From positions 1 through 64,000 of the forward strand of contig NZ_CP137158.1 in the NCBI RefSeq assembly GCF_040581405.1: a DNA stretch of 64,000 nt. Reading direction: 5' to 3'. The first letter of the stretch is position 1; the number at the start of each line of letters is the position of its first letter. This DNA comes from Komagataeibacter sucrofermentans DSM 15973. GTDB lineage: Bacteria > Pseudomonadota > Alphaproteobacteria > Acetobacterales > Acetobacteraceae. Shown here in pieces: positions 35,448 through 43,440 of the stretch. The notes beneath the pieces are model-generated. The model did no database searches, was not told where the DNA came from, and saw only the letters and a program-made list of their open reading frames with translations. A program made the position numbers and the translations under genes.

Positions 35448-35681
35448 TCATTCTCGAAGCCCTCCTAAAACGGCTTGTGCCCGCTGATGGAGAAAATACG
35501 CCATTCCCAGCCAGAAAGCGACTCCCAAGATAACGATATGAGTAGGAACGCGGTTGGCTGTCAGATTAAAAAATGACGCAGCCAAAGGAGATAGAACACC
35601 TAGCGAAAGGCAAGATCCCGCAGCGGTATTCAGCAGGTTTGCCCGCAGCTTGGTCCGTTCGTTATGAACAAGATTACCCAT
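35448..35681 (-). CDS. Small two-helix membrane protein (77 aa)
   Basis: The protein MGNLVHNERTKLRANLLNTAAGSCLSLGVLSPLAASFFNL, then THIVILGVAFWLGMAYFLHQRAQAVLGGLRE, has two transmembrane helices. The VHNERTKLxAxxLN opening recurs in small membrane proteins of alphaproteobacteria. It overlaps the upstream 53-aa gene by eight bases, so they form a pair. Function unknown. Confidence 0.65.
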   Translation of the reverse strand: MGNLVHNERTKLRANLLNTAAGSCLSLGVLSPLAASFFNLTANRVPTHIVILGVAFWLGMAYFLHQRAQAVLGGLRE

Positions 35682-35835
35682 CCCAGCCATCGCGTTCGGC
35701 GGCTTCAAGTTCCCTTGCGATCAGCCGGCGGATTGCTCCAGCACGGTTAATGCCCTGGCGCACGGCCACATGTGGCCATCTCTCCAGATGGCGCGCGCCC
35801 CGCTTTTTCGGGTTATTATTTCCCAATTTTATCAT
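35674..35835 (-). CDS. Small basic protein upstream of the membrane protein (53 aa)
   Basis: The ATG at 35833-35835 opens a 53-codon frame ending at TAA 35674-35676: MIKLGNNNPKKRGARHLERW, then VRQGINRAGAIRRLIARELEAAERDGW. It is basic and helical, without a known domain. The next gene's ATG lies inside its last codons (overlap 8 bases), which supports both genes as real and coupled. Confidence 0.55.
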   Translation of the reverse strand: MIKLGNNNPKKRGARHLERWPHVAVRQGINRAGAIRRLIARELEAAERDGWDG

Positions 35836-35916
35836 GTTTATCGGTTATCAAAAAAAGGCGCAGGAAGAAAGTATCGAACCTTGGCCAATCTCAGCGCTAC
35901 GGGTTGGGTCATAATT

Positions 35917-36462
35917 TTAGCCGGACATTGTCCAGTGGCTCAGGATCCAGGTTGCTTCCTTGACGGGATTGAGGAGGATCACGCCGAAAACGAACTGGAT
36001 GAGGCAACTGAGTTTTGAGCGGTTTGTTTTTCCGGTCGCCGACGCGTTCCACGCAACGACCGCCATGAACGCCGCCCAGGCGCCGAACATTTCGAAGAAC
36101 AGGGCGAAATCACTGACGATTGACAGGATGGCATCCTCTGGGCCTGTCCCGGAAATGACGCTTCCGGTCGCGGCATCCGTGTAGCCGGTGACAGAAGCTC
36201 CCAGCGAAACCTGCGTATCGAGACCGGCAGAGGTGGTGGATTTGGTGAGTATCCTGTCAAAAGTGGCGAAGACGCCGGACAGGACAATCCCGATCCAGGG
36301 CACCCAGGGACGGCCGACGAACGGGTTCTGGGGCTGGCGCTGCTGCCATAATCCCCATGCCCCGGTCAGGAAGGCAATCCACGCTGCAATATAGCAGGCC
36401 ATTGGCAGCAGCCAGGCCATGGCGAGAGCGAGATCGTTGACGAGGTTGACCAGACCTTGCAC
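35917..36462 (-). CDS. icmC: Type IVB membrane protein IcmC/DotE (TraQ-like)
   Basis: The 181-residue protein has four hydrophobic segments (AMAWLLPMACYIAAWIAFLTGAWGLW, WVPWIGIVLSGVFATF, FALFFEMFGAWAAFMAVVAW and LIQFVFGVILLN). Its first half resembles IcmD, as TraQ resembles TraR. The start codon is GTG at 36460-36462. It lies directly after dotF as traQ follows traP in R64. The particular Dot/Icm equivalence (IcmC/DotE) is inferred from position and topology. Confidence 0.7.
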   Translation of the reverse strand: MQGLVNLVNDLALAMAWLLPMACYIAAWIAFLTGAWGLWQQRQPQNPFVGRPWVPWIGIVLSGVFATFDRILTKSTTSAGLDTQVSLGASVTGYTDAATGSVISGTGPEDAILSIVSDFALFFEMFGAWAAFMAVVAWNASATGKTNRSKLSCLIQFVFGVILLNPVKEATWILSHWTMSG

Positions 36463-36479
36463 GTCGATGTGTCCTTGCC

Positions 36480-37646
36480 TTACTGGATGATGCCGCGTTC
36501 AGCCTGGATCACCCACATCGTGCCGCGTTGAGAGATGGCGCGCACTCGACCATATCCGCGGAGATCGGTGCCGATTTCGATTTCGGACTGCGGCGGTTGT
36601 CCGGCCGGCGCAGCGTCGTCCTGCACCATGGCAAGCTGGGGAGATGCGGCAAGTATCCGGTAGTGGGGCGTCCATGTCGGGGGCGGAGAAGGAGGCGTCG
36701 GGCGCATTTTCGCTGTCCGGGACGCTGGAGATTGCGGCGGCGTTGGTGCTGGCTGCGGCTCGGCCGCCGCCGCTTCCAGAGCTGCCCGTGCCTTGTCGGC
36801 CGCGGCGCGTGTGGCGGCCGGTCCATCTGACGGGGGCGCTTCGGCGTCGGCCACGGCTCGTTTGGCTTCGAGGAGCGACATCCGGCGGTTGAGATCCGAA
36901 GCCTTTGCCGTATCTGCGATACGCAGCCGGTCAAGATCCTGCCGGAGTGCTGCGATGTCGCTGCGGGTCCGCTGCACCAGTGCTGCTTCTTCTGTTACAA
37001 GCTGCAGTACCTGCAACTGGTCGTCCGATGTCAGGGGAGCCGCTTGCAGGCGGGTTGCTTTCTGGACCGCATCGTCCGTCGGAACAGCCTTTTCGATGCC
37101 AGTGTCGTGTTTCTGCGCGGGCGTGTTCTCGGCCGACGGGGTAGCCGGTATTGGGCCGGCGGGATGGGGCGGCTTTTTCATCGCAAGGAGTGCCTTGAGA
37201 TCCTCATCTGTAGCCGAGACCTGAGATGCCGGGGGTGATGGCAATGATGTAGGTGAGTTCCCCGGCGCTGGAGATGCTTTGGGGCCTGATGGCAGCGGGG
37301 CGGAAATCATTCCGACTTCCTGGCCCAGAGGAGACGCCTGCCTCTTTGCTATGCCCATCACGAGGAAGAGGGAGAGCAGACTGCCGACGGCAGTACCCGC
37401 GATCATGACCTGCCTGCGACGCGGAAGCGCCCTGAAAAGGGCTATGGCATGTGGAACGGGTCGGTTCCTGTCAGGTGCTGCTGTTACAGGTTGAAGGTGA
37501 GGGGAGGGTGGCTCGGCAATTGTGTCCGCCTCGGGCGAAGGGTCAGGCTCGGGCATTGTGCCCAGCTTGCGGAACGGAACAGGTTCGATGCCGCGATCCG
37601 CGCTGAACGGATCCCGGGACGTCGTTGCGGTTGCGGCTGAGGTCAT
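36480..37646 (-). CDS. dotF: Type IVB bitopic protein DotF/IcmG (TraP-like)
   Basis: A cytosolic N-terminus of about 90 residues rich in Pro/Asp, one transmembrane helix (VMIAGTAVGSLLSLFLVMGIA, about 80-100), a coiled-coil region (EEAALVQRTRSDIAALRQDLDRLR, near 210-260), an Ala/Pro-rich linker and a C-terminal beta domain ending IGTDLRGYGRVRAISQRGTMWVIQAERG. This arrangement is that of DotF/IcmG and R64 TraP. An IS1182-type element and a MITE separate it from dotG. Confidence 0.82.
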   Translation of the reverse strand: MTSAATATTSRDPFSADRGIEPVPFRKLGTMPEPDPSPEADTIAEPPSPHLQPVTAAPDRNRPVPHAIALFRALPRRRQVMIAGTAVGSLLSLFLVMGIAKRQASPLGQEVGMISAPLPSGPKASPAPGNSPTSLPSPPASQVSATDEDLKALLAMKKPPHPAGPIPATPSAENTPAQKHDTGIEKAVPTDDAVQKATRLQAAPLTSDDQLQVLQLVTEEAALVQRTRSDIAALRQDLDRLRIADTAKASDLNRRMSLLEAKRAVADAEAPPSDGPAATRAAADKARAALEAAAAEPQPAPTPPQSPASRTAKMRPTPPSPPPTWTPHYRILAASPQLAMVQDDAAPAGQPPQSEIEIGTDLRGYGRVRAISQRGTMWVIQAERGIIQ

Positions 37647-37716
37647 GGTGAATGCTGCCTTCTGGTAGAGAGTGCAGAATTCGTCGATATCATGCGACCG
37701 GTGCCCGAAACCTTAG

Positions 37717-39165
37717 CAGCCTGTCGGGTTAGGGTACCCTGTGAAGAGGTGAAGTTGTAAGGTGGTGAGATGAGCAGCTTCATCCCGTTTGACCGGTCTC
37801 AGCCGTATCTTCTGCCGCCTGATCTGAAGTCGTGGCTTCCTGCTGATGATATGGCGCATTTCATTGTAGCCGCCGTTGAGCGGGTTCCGATGAGTGCGTT
37901 CTGCGTGCCAGTGCGCACGGGAGGCAAGGCGCAGTATCATCCGCGCCTGATGCTGGCCCTTCTGATCTTCAGCTATGCGAACGGGTTGTTTTCCTCACGC
38001 CGGATCGAGCGGGCGACATATCGCGACATCGGGGTGCGATTCGTGGCGGCGAACCTGCATCCGGATCATGATACGATTGCGACCTTCCGCCGGACGAACC
38101 GGACAGCCATTGAAGCTGCATTTGCGCAGGTCCTGCTTCTGGCGCGCGAGACGGGTCTGCTGCGTCTGGGCGTGGTGTCGATCGACGGCACGAAAATCGA
38201 TGCTGACGCATCGAAATACCGTTCGGTGCGCTACGACCGGATCAGGGCGCTGCGCGAACAGCTGGCTGTGGATATCGCGAAACTGATGGACCAGGCGGAG
38301 CATGCGGACGTCACAGACAGAGATCCGCAGGCATTGCCGGAAGAGCTTGCCCGGCGGGAAACGCTGAAAGCGAAGCTGGACGAAGCCTGCGCCCGGCTGG
38401 AAGCTGATGCGAAGGCGCAGGCTGAAACGGCGCGACCGGCCTACGAGAAGAAGAAAGCCGCTTATGATGCGAAAACAGGGCGTCGCGGCCGGGCGCCCAA
38501 ACCGCCCGATGATGAACCACCACCCGACCGACAGATCAGTCTGACCGATCCCGACAGCCGCCTCATGCGGCGTTCGGACGCCCACGAGTTCCGGCAGGCT
38601 TACAATGCCCAGGCCGTGGTGTGCGCCGAAGGCAGCCAGTTGATCGTGACAACCGACGTTGTCGCCACATCAGCGGATGCGCCGTCCTTTGCCGACACGG
38701 TGCTGTCGATGGAAGACACAATCGGTCTCCCAAAGACAGTGCTCGCCGATACCGGTTACGCCAGCGGGCAGGCGGTCCGGAAACTGCGGGAAAAGGGCAT
38801 TGATCCGCTGGTCGCCATTGGACGGCCCTGTGCCCGCAGACCTTACGACTTCCGACCCCGGCCCGCAGAAAGGGAGCCACGCCGGATAACCGAACCCTGG
38901 CGGCTTGCCATGAAGGACAGGCTGGAAACTACAGAAGCCGGAGATCTTTACAGACGACGAAAACAGACCGTGGAGCCGGTCTTTGGAATTATCAAAAGCA
39001 TCATGGGCTTCAGAAAATTCAGCCTGCGTGGCCTTGCAAAAGTCACGACCGAATGGACACTCGTTGCTCTCGCATACAACTGTAAAAGAATGGCGCGGCT
39101 TCAGGCAGCATAAGCCAGGTCAGCCTTGGCGTTATCAGCCGCAAAATGCCCAACCCGACAGGCTG
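37717..39165 (+). mobile_element. IS1182-family insertion sequence, 1449 bp
   Basis: Terminal repeats are CAGCCTGTCGGGTT at 37717 and its complement ending at 39165. Four-base direct repeats TTAG flank it (37713-37716 and 39166-39169). The right-hand TTAG overlaps the border of the adjacent MITE (TTA plus the MITE's first G), so this element came in after the MITE. It lies between dotF and dotG, opposite in direction to the operon, and probably weakens transcription of dotF onward. Confidence 0.88.
37770..39113 (+). CDS. IS1182-family transposase (447 aa)
   Basis: The protein starts MSSFIPFDRSQPYLLPPDLKSWLPADDMAHFIV and contains DIGVRFVAANLHPDHDTIATFRR, VVSIDGTKIDADASKYRSVRYD (first Asp), VLADTGYASGQAVRKL (second Asp) and QTVEPVFGIIKSIMGFRKFSLRGLAK (Glu). 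It is full-length with no visible damage, so the element may be mobile. Confidence 0.93.
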   Translation: MSSFIPFDRSQPYLLPPDLKSWLPADDMAHFIVAAVERVPMSAFCVPVRTGGKAQYHPRLMLALLIFSYANGLFSSRRIERATYRDIGVRFVAANLHPDHDTIATFRRTNRTAIEAAFAQVLLLARETGLLRLGVVSIDGTKIDADASKYRSVRYDRIRALREQLAVDIAKLMDQAEHADVTDRDPQALPEELARRETLKAKLDEACARLEADAKAQAETARPAYEKKKAAYDAKTGRRGRAPKPPDDEPPPDRQISLTDPDSRLMRRSDAHEFRQAYNAQAVVCAEGSQLIVTTDVVATSADAPSFADTVLSMEDTIGLPKTVLADTGYASGQAVRKLREKGIDPLVAIGRPCARRPYDFRPRPAEREPRRITEPWRLAMKDRLETTEAGDLYRRRKQTVEPVFGIIKSIMGFRKFSLRGLAKVTTEWTLVALAYNCKRMARLQAA

Positions 39166-39168
39166 TTA

Positions 39169-39330
39169 GAGACTGTTTGAAAAGTCAGCACATCATAGCA
39201 TTTTAAAATTAAAGGAAGTTTTTGGTGAAGCTTTTTGCAAAAGCTTCGAAAGAACGCCGCCTTTTTGAAAAAAGGCAGCACCCAAAAACTTTTATTATTT
39301 TTTATCAATGGGTTGTTTTCAAACAGTCTC
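39169..39330. repeat. 162-bp MITE abutting the dotG stop codon
   Basis: Terminal repeats GAGACTGTTTGAAAA (39169-39183) and its exact complement (39316-39330) enclose AT-rich, self-complementary sequence (nested pairs around AAGCTT and GCCTTTTT, and AAGTTTTTGG with CCAAAAACTT). TTA flanks both sides (39166-39168 and 39331-39333), a 3-base duplication like that of IS5-type elements. The right-hand TTA is the stop codon of dotG on the minus strand. No coding capacity. Confidence 0.85.
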
Positions 39331-40572
39331 TTACTTCTTCATGACGACGTCCGACATGAAGATCACGCCAACACTGACCTGAGCGGCAAGATTTACGCGC
39401 GGCTGGGTCGGCATCTGCTGCATGAGCGCGCTGTTGACCTGCGAGGCCGCTGCACCGGCCGCCACGCCCAGTTGTTGCGGGAAATTCAGTGACTGGACGT
39501 AGTTGACGTTGCCGAGGGCTCCGATCGAACCGGTCGTGTTCGACGTCATCTCGATCGCCTGCCCGAGCCCCTGGACAAAGGCGGCTGCGGCGGGAAGAAC
39601 AAAGCGCTCAACGTATAGCTGGTCAACGCTTGAGGCCACCGCAGCTTCCATGGTGTCCGGCGCAACCACCATACCTTCGACCTGGATCGGGGTTGGATCA
39701 TTTTTATGGAAGACCTGATCAACGCGGACAACCAGCCTGTTCAGATGTCCCCCGGCCCTTCTGACGGATGCTTTCATCCTGTCGCCAGCGAGTGGACCTG
39801 AATCAGCTTCCAGGATGATTTCTCCCCCGAGATCGCTGTTGGTTGCTGAAACCGTATGGGCGTAAATCCCCCGCCCGGCAGGAACAAGGACGCGGGAGAG
39901 GGCCGTCTGGGAATTTGCTGTCGCCGCCGAAGTTATTGAAGGGGAGACCATCGGTTTCTTTGTCTGCTCCCTTCCGGTTTCCGTCTTTTCATACAGTACA
40001 TTTGTGACAGGAAAGCGTCCATCAAGACGGCCTGCAAGATCCATGATCGCATGTCTGTATGCGGTGATGGCGTCCTTCTGGAGCTGCGGGTCACGTGGCA
40101 CGGCGGCGCGGAAGGCTGCATCCGTCTGCACTGGTACGACGGGAACGCTTGGTACGACCTCAGGCGCGTGCGGGGCTGGCGCCGCGGCGGCCTTGGCCAT
40201 CGCCGGGTTGACGTCCGCCCCGACCTCCTGGGCGACTGCGGGCGGGGGAGGCTTGTCGTCGGGATGGGTGGGCGTGCCCGGTGCAATATCGGGTGAATAC
40301 GATTGTCCTGCAGTCTGTGCCCGGTCTGCCTCGTCGCGGATCTGATCTTCGCGGAGTTCCTGCTGGCGCGGATTGGAATTCAGGCCGCCGGGCAGGGGGT
40401 TGGCGGCGGGCGGCCTGCCGGGGTCCGAGCGTGGAAGCTCCTTACGGTGGATGGTGGAGATGAGCAGCGTGACACCCAGAACGGTGCCGATACTCCCAAG
40501 GATTGCGAGCAGACGCCGGTTTCCGCCCCGCGACGCATCACTGAACAGCTGGTTGAATCTGGGTTTCATCAC
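39331..40572 (-). CDS. dotG: Type IVB core channel protein DotG/IcmE (TraO-like)
   Basis: The 413-residue protein has an N-terminal transmembrane helix (LLAILGSIGTVLGVTLLISTI), a Pro/Gln-rich periplasmic linker and a VirB10-like C-terminal domain: LVPAGRGIYAHTVSATNSDLGGEIILEADSGPLAGDRMKAS and LVVRVDQVFHKNDPTPIQVEGMVV, with QVSVGVIFMSDVVMKK at the end. It has R64 TraO length and lacks the long repeat region of Legionella DotG. It links inner and outer membranes. Its stop codon borders the MITE. Confidence 0.92.
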   Translation of the reverse strand: MMKPRFNQLFSDASRGGNRRLLAILGSIGTVLGVTLLISTIHRKELPRSDPGRPPAANPLPGGLNSNPRQQELREDQIRDEADRAQTAGQSYSPDIAPGTPTHPDDKPPPPAVAQEVGADVNPAMAKAAAAPAPHAPEVVPSVPVVPVQTDAAFRAAVPRDPQLQKDAITAYRHAIMDLAGRLDGRFPVTNVLYEKTETGREQTKKPMVSPSITSAATANSQTALSRVLVPAGRGIYAHTVSATNSDLGGEIILEADSGPLAGDRMKASVRRAGGHLNRLVVRVDQVFHKNDPTPIQVEGMVVAPDTMEAAVASSVDQLYVERFVLPAAAAFVQGLGQAIEMTSNTTGSIGALGNVNYVQSLNFPQQLGVAAGAAASQVNSALMQQMPTQPRVNLAAQVSVGVIFMSDVVMKK

Positions 40573-41549
40573 TGTGCGTCCCTGATATGGGCCGAGACCG
40601 TCCGTCCCGCATCGGAGAGAAGGACAACGGGGGACTCATGGAAGGCATAGAGCGTGTATCCCCCTTCACCCTGCTCCATGCTGTCCGAGGAGGGCGTCAT
40701 GAGATGAAGGCGCGTGCGAAGATAGACCTCGTTTCCAATCCGCCAGGCGCGCACGTCGTCGGGTGAAATACCCTCGACGGCCAGCGGAACGGCTGACGCT
40801 GGTGGAATGCCGCTTAGCATGGCGTTCATGTAGGGCTCGCCTGTCGCGGGCACTCCGGGGCGGCTGTCGACCGGCTCCCGGGCATTGGGCCCTCCCTCGG
40901 ACATGCGAACGGTCAGGTTGTCATCGTAGGATCCACGTCCCGCGATCAGCAGGAAGGAGACCGGCTTTGGCGCGTTCTGAAGCGTTACGAGCAGTCCGCC
41001 TCTGGGCTGGAGCGACATCGGTTCGACATTGATGGTATTGGAGCCCTTGAACGGGACGCAGGTATAGAAACCTGTTGTCTCAACCGCAGGATTCCCGGCT
41101 GATGCGCCGCTTTTGCCGGAAGCACAGTTCGTGCTGCCGTCCGGGTTGGCGGAATTGCCAGACGTATTCCATGCGATCGGCCAGGGCTGTCCCGTGCTGT
41201 CCACGAAGGACAATGCGGTCGGATAGCCTTTTGTCGTAAAGATCAGGCTTGTCTGCTGACCAGGCGCAAAGGAGACACGGATCGCCGGGCGCGCATTAGG
41301 GGTCGCGAATTCCGTACCGACCTGCTCCGTGGCACGACGCACGTCCTTCAGGCGTTCCCCCAGTCGAAGGATTTCTTCGGGCGTGAAAGGAATGGCCTCA
41401 TGCTCGGCTTCATCTTCGGCTGCCTGATCCTGATCGTCTGCAGGTGTCGTTGCCGCAGGCCCGGGCTGTGATGGCTGCTGTGCGAGTGCCGCAAGTGGCA
41501 GGATGGACAGGGTCAGCGGAAAGAGAGAAAGAATTCGCACAGTTGTCAC
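40569..41549 (-). CDS. dotH: Type IVB outer-membrane core protein DotH/IcmK (TraN-like)
   Basis: A signal peptide (ILSLFPLTLSILPLAALAQQ) precedes a 300-residue periplasmic protein with FTPEEILRLGERLKDVRRATEQ, IRVSFAPGQQTSLIFTTKGYPTALSFVDSTGQPWPIA and VYLRTRLHLMTPSSD, the DotH signature. The GTG start overlaps the dotI stop. DotH with DotC and DotD forms the outer-membrane ring. Confidence 0.92.
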   Translation of the reverse strand: MTTVRILSLFPLTLSILPLAALAQQPSQPGPAATTPADDQDQAAEDEAEHEAIPFTPEEILRLGERLKDVRRATEQVGTEFATPNARPAIRVSFAPGQQTSLIFTTKGYPTALSFVDSTGQPWPIAWNTSGNSANPDGSTNCASGKSGASAGNPAVETTGFYTCVPFKGSNTINVEPMSLQPRGGLLVTLQNAPKPVSFLLIAGRGSYDDNLTVRMSEGGPNAREPVDSRPGVPATGEPYMNAMLSGIPPASAVPLAVEGISPDDVRAWRIGNEVYLRTRLHLMTPSSDSMEQGEGGYTLYAFHESPVVLLSDAGRTVSAHIRDAQ

Positions 41550-42181
41550 TCCCTCCCCGACGAGACGACAAGCTGTTCGATGGCCAGTCCATCCGGGTGA
41601 TCCAGGTCCTCCACGCGATCAATCGTCACGGTTGCCATCAGCATTTGCGTATTCTGCTGGTTGACGTTTTCGCAGGTCTGGATGAAAGGGAACTGTATTA
41701 CGTAGCGCGCGTGTCCCTGCACGACAGTCTCGGCGCGTACGGTCGCGGCCCGTGTCGGCTGCGCGTAACAGAGCAGTTTTGCATCCCTGAGTTTCGCCAG
41801 ATTCCCCTGCGTAATGAAAGACTTTGCAAAGGTGTTCCATCCGTTGAGCGTGTAGTGAGCGCCCGCGGTGTTCATCTGGGTTGGAAAATCACGATAGTTG
41901 ATGTTGTAGGGTGCGATCGCCCATTTGACGGCCCAGCCGAGAAGCTGGTCCTGGCCAAGTACCGGACTGGTGAGCGCCACGGCCGGTCGGGGAGCATTTT
42001 GGCCGTCAACGTAGAAATAGAGGGGTGTGGGCGGGTGTGCACGGATATAGGCGTCGTGCGCCGAGAACACGATGACCACGCCCGCCAGTGCGATGTTGAG
42101 CAGCAGTGATCTGTCTACAACAATCCCCTGAAAGTCGGGGTCGGTAAGCCGCCTGGTTACTGCGGAATTAAACAGCCGCAT
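41546..42181 (-). CDS. dotI: Type IVB inner-membrane protein DotI/IcmL (TraM-like)
   Basis: One N-terminal helix (SLLLNIALAGVVIVFSAHDAYI) is followed by a periplasmic nuclear-transport-factor-like domain: ALTSPVLGQDQLLGWAVKWAIAPYNINYRDFPTQMNTAG, FTQGNLAKL-type segment, and HARYVIQFPFIQTCENVNQQN. Length 211 is normal for IcmL/TraM. It is the first core gene of block B. Confidence 0.9.
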   Translation of the reverse strand: MRLFNSAVTRRLTDPDFQGIVVDRSLLLNIALAGVVIVFSAHDAYIRAHPPTPLYFYVDGQNAPRPAVALTSPVLGQDQLLGWAVKWAIAPYNINYRDFPTQMNTAGAHYTLNGWNTFAKSFITQGNLAKLRDAKLLCYAQPTRAATVRAETVVQGHARYVIQFPFIQTCENVNQQNTQMLMATVTIDRVEDLDHPDGLAIEQLVVSSGRE

Positions 42182-42313
42182 GGCGCGCCTCCCTTACGGG
42201 GGCATGAAAAAAGGTGGTCATCACTCTACTCTCATTTCCCGACGGTGATGAGAGCAGGCTGGAAGTCTATCTTGCGACCAGCACGTTTTTTCTTTGACGG
42301 TTCCCGGCACTAC

Positions 42314-43192
42314 TCAGGCGGCAATGCCATGCGTGGCGGCAATGCTGCGGCGGTATCGTCTGCTGACCCGGTCACCACCCTTGCGGGTGGTCCAGAAAAA
42401 GCATCCGCTCTTGCAGAGGCATTCCCGCCGGATGTACTGGTGTTCGCCGATATAATATTCGGCCCTCGCGTGAATGAACCAGGGCACTTTGGCGCCGCGT
42501 CGTGGCGGAAGCTGCTCCCAGCAGCTTTGGGATTTCAGCGCGCTTTCCGAAATAAGGAAGTCCCGCGCAATTTCACGCGGGTTCTGAAATGCAAAATGGC
42601 GGTAGGCGATTTCAATGTTGGCGGCCTCGTGCCACCGTACCTTGTCTCCTCCCTTATGTCCTGTGAGGGTCAGCCTGTTGAGGCTGTTCCTGACAAGCCA
42701 TGTCCGTCCCCGCCGGGCTTCATGAGGCAGCAGGGAGGCCTGTTCCCATGTCAGGACAGCTTCGGGATCTGCGGGAATGGCGCTCCGCTTTTCGGCAAGT
42801 ATGGTCTCCGCCTGTATTTTTGAGAGCCTGATGCGCGGTGGCAGGCCAAGCTGCTTTCTTTTTGCACGCACGCTCCCGGCCGAGCGGCCAAGCATCTCAG
42901 CTATGTCGGCGGTTTTATCACCACAGAGCCAGCGTTGGCCAAGGATGAGCAACTGGGTCCTTGTCCATGCTCCCCTGCGTGCAGGCGCTTCGTAAAAAAC
43001 ATTCTGGGGTCGGTCGGCCCATTGCGCGACTGACTCCTTCACCTCCTGCACTGTCAGGGTGAGCATGGTCGCCACAAGGACCTCGTCGCGCAGCCTGGCA
43101 TAAAGGGCGCGTATCATTTCTGGCGTGGGATAGGTCTGAAGCCATGTAAACAGACCGTGTTTTATGACCTGGCCGAACGATGCTGACTTCAT
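42314..43192 (-). CDS. GcrA/SANT-like DNA-binding protein (292 aa)
   Basis: Residues about 72-120 read RRGAWTRTQLLILGQRWLCGDKTADIAEMLGRSAGSVRAKRKQLGLPPR, a GcrA-type domain (Trp-rich helix, then IAxxLGxSxxSVxxKxxxLGL). A second similar block follows near residues 185-230 (VRWHEAANIEIAYRHFAFQNPREIARDFLISESALKSQ). The C-terminus has a Cys cluster (CLCKSGCFFW) that might bind zinc. The gene is upstream of dotI on the same strand with a gap of about 130 bases, so it may regulate block B. Not a standard conjugation gene. Confidence 0.6.
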   Translation of the reverse strand: MKSASFGQVIKHGLFTWLQTYPTPEMIRALYARLRDEVLVATMLTLTVQEVKESVAQWADRPQNVFYEAPARRGAWTRTQLLILGQRWLCGDKTADIAEMLGRSAGSVRAKRKQLGLPPRIRLSKIQAETILAEKRSAIPADPEAVLTWEQASLLPHEARRGRTWLVRNSLNRLTLTGHKGGDKVRWHEAANIEIAYRHFAFQNPREIARDFLISESALKSQSCWEQLPPRRGAKVPWFIHARAEYYIGEHQYIRRECLCKSGCFFWTTRKGGDRVSRRYRRSIAATHGIAA

Positions 43193-43260
43193 GGCGGTAT
43201 GCCCTCGTCATCGCGTTTTCGGGATAGGCTGCGTGTTTTGGGAATAATATCTCTTAAGCG

Positions 43261-43301
43261 TTATATAACCGTCAAGAAATAAATAGCGCAGAACGCGCTA
43301 A
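43261..43301. promoter_or_regulatory. Palindromic operator candidates upstream of the GcrA-like gene
   Basis: Two palindromes lie in the 43193-43440 gap: GTTATATAAC (43261-43270) and TAGCGC-AGAAC-GCGCTA (43285-43301). They precede the GcrA-like/dotI block on the minus strand and follow the XRE regulator gene. The rest of the gap has no gene I can recognise. Confidence 0.45.
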
Positions 43302-43440
43302 TATGACTCCGGACGCGGTTTCCGGTCCGCGTTGGTGATCAGCCGGGGCACATCACCTGGAATGGACAGTCCAAGGCACAGGGGCTGCCATAAGAAAGGA
43401 GACCCCTTTCCTGACAGTCTCCATACCTTCATGCACCCGG

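Noticed and set aside
35221-35487. AT-rich open frame of 88 codons
   Set aside because: No ribosome site, motif or neighbour logic, and it overlaps a better-supported gene on the other strand.
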